Below, piece by piece: positions 6,331-10,385 of a stretch of DNA of 10,385 nucleotides. The notes beneath the pieces were generated by a model. That model was not told where the DNA came from, made no database searches, and saw only the letters and a program-made list of their open reading frames with translations. The translations under genes and the position numbers were made by a program. Source of the stretch: DASTHG01 sp041498155 (GTDB taxonomy: Bacteria > Gemmatimonadota > Gemmatimonadetes > Gemmatimonadales > GWC2-71-9); NCBI GenBank assembly GCA_041498155.1, contig JBGQHV010000123.1:1-10385 (forward strand), given 5' to 3'. Positions within the stretch are counted from its first letter, which is position 1; every line of letters begins with the position of its first letter.

Positions 6331-7719
6331 GTCCAGTTTGATGGTCAGGACCCGCAGCTCGGTCATCTCCTCGATCGCGTAGCGCACGCCCTCCCGGCCG
6401 AGACCGGACGCCTTCGCGCCGCCGTACGGGAGGCGGTCCACTCGATAGCCCGGCATGTCGTTGCCATTCACCGCTCCGACGTCGAGCTCCGCGTGCAGCC
6501 GGAACAGCGTGCGCACGTCCCGTGTGAACACACCGGCCTGCAGTCCGAAGGGGGAGTGGTTCACCGCATTGATCGCCTCGTCGAGCCGGCGGTAGGGGGT
6601 GACCGTCACCAGCGGCGCGAACACCTCCTCGCAATTGACCTTCATGGCCGGCGTGGTACGCAACAGAACGGTCGGCGTCAGAAACGCGCCCGTGCGGCCG
6701 CCGCCGGTCGCGATCTCGGCGCCTTCGGCCTTCGCCTCCGCGATCCATCGCTCCACGCGCTGGGCCGCATCCACGGAGATCATCGGTCCGACGTCGGTCC
6801 GCTCGTCCAGCACGTCGCCGACCTTGAGGGCCGCGACTTTCGGGAGGAAGGCATCGAGAAAGGCGCCGGACACGTCTTCGTGCACGTAGATGCGCTGGGT
6901 GGAGATGCAGGATTGGCCGGCATACGTGAATCCGCCGGCCGCGCACCGCGTGGCCGCCCACGACACATCGGCATCGGGCTCGATGATCACTCCGGCGTTG
7001 CCGCCCAGCTCGAGCGCCACCCGCTTCGTGCCCGCCTTGGCACGGATCGCCCACCCGGCGGCCGCGCTGCCCGTGAAGGTGATGAGACGCACCCGCGGAT
7101 CGTCGATCAGAATCTGCGCGACCTCCACGTGGCACGGCACCATCCGCATGCCGCCGTCGGGATACCCCGACGCCTGCACGATGTCCATCAACGCGAGCGC
7201 GGCGAGCGGATCCTGCGGCGGCGGCTTGATGGTCATCGTCGCGCCGCACGCCATCGCGGGGGCAATCTTGTGGGCCGTCAGGAGGATCGGGAAGTTGAAC
7301 GGCGTGATGGCGGAGATCGGCGACAGGGGAAACCGCCGGGTCAGCGCGATGCGCCCCTTGCCGGCCGGCACGCAGTCGATCGGGACCACCTCGCCGCCGA
7401 TACGCGTTGCTTCCTCGGCCGCGTCGCGAAACACGGCGATCGCGCGATCCACTTCCACCCGCGCCTGGGAAATGGGCTTGCCGGCCTCGAGCGCCAGGGT
7501 GCGCGACAGATCAGCGTGCTGCTCCGCGATGCCGTCGGCGACCGCGCGGAGCGCCTGGGCGCGCTCGTAGGCGGGCATCTCGCGACAGGCCCGGGCCGCG
7601 GCGACGTTGGCGTCGAGCGCTCCGCGGACCTCTTCGGGCCCCGCCAGGGTGCAGACGCCCACTTCGCTGCCGTCGTGCGGCGCGCGGATGACCGACGTTT
7701 CGCGCTCGGCGGTCTTCAT
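6328..7719 (-). CDS. Aldehyde dehydrogenase, lactaldehyde/phosphonoacetaldehyde dehydrogenase-like subfamily
   Basis: 463 residues. All core ALDH elements are present: PFNFP with Asn142, coenzyme Lys165 (TIKPPPQDP), FTGSAAAG (215-222), general base Glu237 in ELGG, nucleophile Cys271 in AGQSC, and EEVFAP (364-369). It should oxidise an aldehyde to its carboxylic acid with NAD(P)+ in the cytosol. The short N-terminus, the FAP instead of FGP, the C-terminal GREGVRYAIEEMTELRVL and the 463-residue length resemble the archaeal lactaldehyde dehydrogenase group, which also contains phosphonoacetaldehyde dehydrogenases. The position three after Lys165, Glu in strictly NAD-preferring ALDHs, is Pro, so NADP+ use is possible (inference). 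The ATG at 7719 overlaps the preceding cyclodeaminase-like stop by 4 nt (ATGA), with GGAGG about 10 nt upstream. It is the last gene of its operon. The likely substrate is a semialdehyde from the neighbouring aminotransferase or cyclodeaminase chemistry. Confidence 0.9.
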   Translation of the reverse strand: MKTAERETSVIRAPHDGSEVGVCTLAGPEEVRGALDANVAAARACREMPAYERAQALRAVADGIAEQHADLSRTLALEAGKPISQARVEVDRAIAVFRDAAEEATRIGGEVVPIDCVPAGKGRIALTRRFPLSPISAITPFNFPILLTAHKIAPAMACGATMTIKPPPQDPLAALALMDIVQASGYPDGGMRMVPCHVEVAQILIDDPRVRLITFTGSAAAGWAIRAKAGTKRVALELGGNAGVIIEPDADVSWAATRCAAGGFTYAGQSCISTQRIYVHEDVSGAFLDAFLPKVAALKVGDVLDERTDVGPMISVDAAQRVERWIAEAKAEGAEIATGGGRTGAFLTPTVLLRTTPAMKVNCEEVFAPLVTVTPYRRLDEAINAVNHSPFGLQAGVFTRDVRTLFRLHAELDVGAVNGNDMPGYRVDRLPYGGAKASGLGREGVRYAIEEMTELRVLTIKLD

Positions 7720-8663
7720 AGTCCCAAGGCCTCCACCACAGGTTCGGCGATCGCGGCGTCCTGCACCCCGACGCCGGTCAGATCGGCTATGGTAATCTCG
7801 TCGGGCCGCTCCCGGCCCGCGAGCCGGCCGGCCGCGAGATCGCCCAGCTCACCGGTGACCCCGCGCCTGGTCATGACCCCCGCCTCGATGGCGTGATGCA
7901 GGTTGCCGTATTGCTCGGTCTGCGCCACACGGTCCGCGAACAGCTTATCGGCTCCCGCCATCAGAGCGGGCTCCAGCTCCACTTTCTCCGGACTGTCCGT
8001 TCCCGCCGAGGTGATGTGGGTTCCCCGCGCGATCCACGCCGCCTTCACGAGCGGCGTCGTGCTGGCCGTGACGCAGACGATCAGGCGATGGTCGCGTGCG
8101 GCGCGCTCGAGGTCGGGGGCGACCCGGGTCGCCACGGCGTGGCCGAGCTCCCTCGCCAACGTTTCGGCGCGGGCCGTCGTGCGGTTCCAGATCGTCAGAG
8201 TTTCGAGCGGCCGCTGGGCCAGCAGGGCGTGGGCGGTCAGCCGAGCCAGACCGCCAGCGCCGACCAGCAGTGCGGTGCGGGCGTCCGCGGGCGCCAGGTA
8301 CTTGAGCGTCAGCGCGATGGCCGCGGCGGTGCGCAGGTCGGTGAGATAGCCGTGCTCCTCGAGCACCAGCGCGGGCGCGCCGGTGCGGGCGTCGAGCAGC
8401 AGGAACATCCCGTCCGCCGAGGAGAGTCCGCGCTCTCGGTTCGCAGGAAACCCGGTCGCCACCTTGAACACGATGAACCGCGCGCCCGCGAGGTAGGCAC
8501 CCTTGACATGCACCGTCGCCACCGGGCGGGAAAGCTCCAGCGACATGGGCTCGGGCAGTGTCGCCTGGCCGAGTGCCAGGGCGCGAAACCCGCGCTCCAC
8601 CGCGTCGATCGCCGCCGTCATCGAGATCCGGTCCCGGAACTCTTCGAGCGGCACGGCGCGCAC
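7716..8663 (-). CDS. Ornithine cyclodeaminase/mu-crystallin family protein
   Basis: 315 residues, normal for the family. Members include ornithine cyclodeaminase, alanine dehydrogenase, ketimine (Delta1-pyrroline-2-carboxylate) reductase and mu-crystallin, so the exact reaction cannot be named. Visible features: HVKGAY with Lys54, FKVATGFP with Lys67, an LTDLRTAA block with Arg111, a Rossmann loop VGAGGLA (134-140), VTASTTPLV (198-206) and GTDSPEKVEL with Asp223, the conserved acidic residue. In most relatives the Rossmann loop reads GxGxQA; here Gln is Leu, which may alter nucleotide contacts. The enzyme should use NAD(P)(H) in the cytosol on an amino or imino acid. The GTG start at 8663 lies 4 nt after the aminotransferase stop, without a strong ribosome site, and its own stop overlaps the aldehyde dehydrogenase ATG. 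That implies co-translation of all three enzymes. True ornithine cyclodeaminase activity is only one possibility. Confidence 0.87.
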   Translation of the reverse strand: MRAVPLEEFRDRISMTAAIDAVERGFRALALGQATLPEPMSLELSRPVATVHVKGAYLAGARFIVFKVATGFPANRERGLSSADGMFLLLDARTGAPALVLEEHGYLTDLRTAAAIALTLKYLAPADARTALLVGAGGLARLTAHALLAQRPLETLTIWNRTTARAETLARELGHAVATRVAPDLERAARDHRLIVCVTASTTPLVKAAWIARGTHITSAGTDSPEKVELEPALMAGADKLFADRVAQTEQYGNLHHAIEAGVMTRRGVTGELGDLAAGRLAGRERPDEITIADLTGVGVQDAAIAEPVVEALGL

Positions 8664-8667
8664 GGTG

Positions 8668-9792
8668 CTAGTCCCCGAAGGCGCGCCGCAATCCGGCCGC
8701 CGTGGCCGCGAGCGCTTCGCGCAGCTCGGCCGCCTCGTTGCCGAACCCGAATCGGAGGTAGCCGGGCATGCCGAAGTGGTCGCCCGGGACCAGCAGCACG
8801 CTCTGCGCGGCCCGCACCCGCTCGACGAGGTCCTCGCCGTTCACTTTCGGACGGTAGCGCGCGAAGCAGATCGCGCCGGCCTGAGGCGGCACCCAGGCGA
8901 ACGTGTCGCCGAAGGATCGCAGCCAGGTCTCCAGCACGGGGTAGTTTTGCTGCAGGATGCCGCGCGTCCGCGCGAGCAGCCGCGGCCGCACCGCCGGATC
9001 GAGGGCGATGCCGGCGAGCCGATCGCTCGCCCCAGCCGGACCGATGGTGGTGTAGTCGTGGCGCGCCCAGATGTCCGCCACCAGATCCTTGGGTGCGACC
9101 AGCCAGCCGATGCGCAGCCCGGGCAGGCCATACGCCTTCGACAGCCCCGCGACGCAGATGAGCCGGTCGTAGCTGCCCCAGAACGACGCGGTGATGGGCG
9201 CTTCGCGCTCGGCGCCGATATACACCTCGTCGGCGAGCAGCCACGCCCCGACCTCGGCCGCCCGATCGACGATCGTACGGCGTGCGTCCGCGCTCATAAT
9301 GTGGCCGGTCGGGTTGTGCGGGTTCGTGACGACGACGAGTTTCGTGCCCGGCGCGATCGCCGCCCGGATCTCGGCCGGCTCGGGCGCCCATTGCCGCTCC
9401 TCGTGCAGGCGAAAGCCCCGCACCACGGCGCCGATGTTCTGCGTGTGCCCCCAGAGCTGGAGGTAGTTGGGCAGCAGCATGGCGACCGTATCGCCCGGCT
9501 CGATGAGGCGCAGCGCGGCGAGGTAGTTGGCCTCCGCGCTGCCGGTCGTGACCAGCACCTGCTCCGGCTCGGCCCCCGGGTACAGCGCCGCGATCCGCTC
9601 GCGCAACTGATCGGTGCCGTTCGACTGGCTGTACCCCAGCCGGACGTCGAGCAGCGCATCGGCCGGGCTCCCCGCGAGCTGCAGCAGCTCTCCCACGCTG
9701 AGCGGGTGCACACCGGATTCGGAGAGATTGAACCGCACCCGGTTCTCCCAGGTGCTCTGCCAGCGCTCGAGATCGAAAGTGACGAACGGCAC
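8668..9792 (-). CDS. PLP-dependent class I/II aminotransferase
   Basis: 374 residues from GTG 9792. Fold type I aminotransferase motifs are in order: TGSAEANY (83-90) for phosphate binding, NPHNPTG (157-163) with Asn160, ADEVY (187-191) with Asp188 and Tyr191, GLSKAYGLPGLRIGW (216-230) with Schiff-base Lys219, and YLRFGFGN (345-352) with Arg347, which should bind the substrate carboxylate. It transfers an amino group between an amino acid and a 2-oxo acid; donor and acceptor are not identifiable. The N-terminal RFNLSESGVHPLS (20-32) differs from classical aspartate aminotransferase and suggests a less-studied subgroup. A lyase or synthase of the same fold is possible. Start choice: GAGGAG at 9799-9804 is 6 nt before the GTG. 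The longer frame would run back through the preceding HAD gene. The gap to the HAD stop is 17 nt and to the cyclodeaminase start 4 nt. Confidence 0.9.
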   Translation of the reverse strand: MPFVTFDLERWQSTWENRVRFNLSESGVHPLSVGELLQLAGSPADALLDVRLGYSQSNGTDQLRERIAALYPGAEPEQVLVTTGSAEANYLAALRLIEPGDTVAMLLPNYLQLWGHTQNIGAVVRGFRLHEERQWAPEPAEIRAAIAPGTKLVVVTNPHNPTGHIMSADARRTIVDRAAEVGAWLLADEVYIGAEREAPITASFWGSYDRLICVAGLSKAYGLPGLRIGWLVAPKDLVADIWARHDYTTIGPAGASDRLAGIALDPAVRPRLLARTRGILQQNYPVLETWLRSFGDTFAWVPPQAGAICFARYRPKVNGEDLVERVRAAQSVLLVPGDHFGMPGYLRFGFGNEAAELREALAATAAGLRRAFGD

Positions 9793-9798
9793 GGCGGG

Positions 9799-9804
9799 CT
9801 CCTC
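9799..9804 (-). promoter_or_regulatory. Ribosome binding site fixing the aminotransferase start
   Basis: GAGGAG on the minus strand ends 6 nt before the GTG at 9792 and lies just after the HAD phosphatase stop (9810-9812). It supports the GTG over starts further upstream, which would overlap the HAD gene by more than 100 nt in another frame. Confidence 0.75.
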
Positions 9805-9809
9805 GCGGT

Positions 9810-10385
9810 TCAGGCGAGCGTGGAGAGGTCCGAGGGCCGCTCCAGCCAGTAGTCCGGATCGAGATCTTCCAGATGATTGCGGTCGAAGGGTCCCCACAGC
9901 ACGGCCGCGGTCTTCACGCCGGCCGCCCGGCCGCACTCGATGTCGTGGCGCGAGTCGCCGATGAACACGGCGTCGGCCGGCCGGCGTTCCAGTCGCTCGA
10001 GCGCGAGCAAGACCGGCTCGGGGTGCGGCTTGGGGTTGGTGACTTCGTCCGAGCCGACGACGACGTCGAACGCTGCTTCGAGGCCGGCGAGGCGCAGTCC
10101 CTTCAACGCGCCGCCGCGCATCTTGCTGGTGACGAGCCCGAGCGTCTTGCCGGCGGCATCGAGGCGCAGCACTTGTTCGACGACGCCCTCGTAGGGCCGC
10201 ACCAGCTCGTCATGATGGGCGAGGTTGTAAGTGCGATACGTCTCCACCATGGCGCGGATCTCGGTTTCGTCCTGGGTCCATCGGCGGAATTGCACCCACA
10301 GCGGCGTTCCCAACCCCTCCATCCAGACGTCGTCAGGCGGCTCTTCGCCGCGGTGGGTCCGCATCGTGTGCCGGTAGGAGCGGAG
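9810..10385 (-). CDS. HAD-superfamily phosphatase, PpaX/phosphoglycolate phosphatase-like (N-terminus outside window)
   Basis: 191 codons are visible and the frame runs open through the right edge. An ATG at 10364 exists, but the seven codons before it (LRSYRHT) continue the family sequence, so the gene is truncated by the window. HAD motif II is LVTSK (Thr86, Ser87 of the visible part), motif III is the Lys119 of NPKPHPEP, and motif IV is VFIGDSRHD (Asp144, Asp148). The motif I Asp nucleophile, DxDGT, lies outside the window. The cap region YRTYNLAHHDELV and the KPHPEPVL block closely resemble PpaX-type pyrophosphatases and phosphoglycolate phosphatases, which hydrolyse small phosphates in the cytosol with Mg2+. 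The substrate remains open. It is followed by the aminotransferase after 17 nt and may be operon company by position rather than by pathway. Confidence 0.87.
   Translation of the reverse strand, partial: LRSYRHTMRTHRGEEPPDDVWMEGLGTPLWVQFRRWTQDETEIRAMVETYRTYNLAHHDELVRPYEGVVEQVLRLDAAGKTLGLVTSKMRGGALKGLRLAGLEAAFDVVVGSDEVTNPKPHPEPVLLALERLERRPADAVFIGDSRHDIECGRAAGVKTAAVLWGPFDRNHLEDLDPDYWLERPSDLSTLA

Noticed and set aside
6295..7896. A 533-codon plus-strand open frame opposite the aldehyde dehydrogenase and cyclodeaminase genes
   Set aside because: It is an antisense shadow rich in Arg, His and Gly, while the minus-strand proteins carry complete enzyme motifs.
7893..9852. Long plus-strand open frames opposite the cyclodeaminase and aminotransferase genes
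   Set aside because: Low-complexity Arg/Pro/Gly-rich translations with no motifs, as expected opposite GC-rich genes.
9793..9936. Longer aminotransferase frame starting inside the HAD gene
   Set aside because: The extra residues are Arg/Gly-rich, overlap the HAD coding frame, and the GTG at 9792 has a strong GAGGAG site.

Overview
The window is uniformly GC-rich, with strong G/C preference at third codon positions, frequent GTG starts and tightly packed genes. It looks like ordinary chromosome from a GC-rich environmental bacterium. The mixture of families and the Cys-pair propeller lipoprotein made me think of Gemmatimonadota or a similar soil phylum, but that is a guess. I see no tRNA, rRNA, CRISPR array, phage gene or insertion sequence.

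Layout, left to right. (1) Bases 2-541, plus strand: the 3' part of an unrecognised gene. (2) Bases 546-1759, minus strand: a two-gene unit. It has a 48-residue zinc-ribbon protein like the C-terminal tail of B12-dependent ribonucleotide reductase, and an SPL-like (PA0069/Rv2578c-type) radical SAM protein whose probable GTG start lies inside the last codons of the small gene. (3) Bases 1760-1872: an AT-richer gap with a possible promoter and inverted repeats. (4) Bases 1873-4543, minus strand: a 12-TM APC-family amino acid permease followed 22 bp later by a lipoprotein predicted to be a seven-bladed beta-propeller with a CX3C pair in six blades. (5) Bases 4654-6311, plus strand: a DUF47/PhoU-like protein and a PiT phosphate transporter, joined by a TGATG overlap. 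(6) Bases 6328-10385, minus strand: a compact operon, in transcription order HAD phosphatase (N-terminus outside the window), class I/II aminotransferase, ornithine cyclodeaminase/mu-crystallin-like protein, aldehyde dehydrogenase.

How the genes may work together. The DUF47-PiT pair is a standard low-affinity phosphate uptake module. The aminotransferase, cyclodeaminase-like protein and aldehyde dehydrogenase are joined by a 4-nt gap and a 4-nt overlap, so they probably serve one pathway for an amino acid or imino acid; the substrate cannot be read from sequence. The permease across the phosphate module may import a related compound, but it is a separate transcription unit.

The observations most worth following are the small zinc-ribbon gene coupled to the radical SAM gene, the propeller lipoprotein behind the permease, the three-enzyme amino acid operon, and a perfect hairpin built from the stop codons of two convergent genes. 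Nothing here is clearly a new defence or mobile system.
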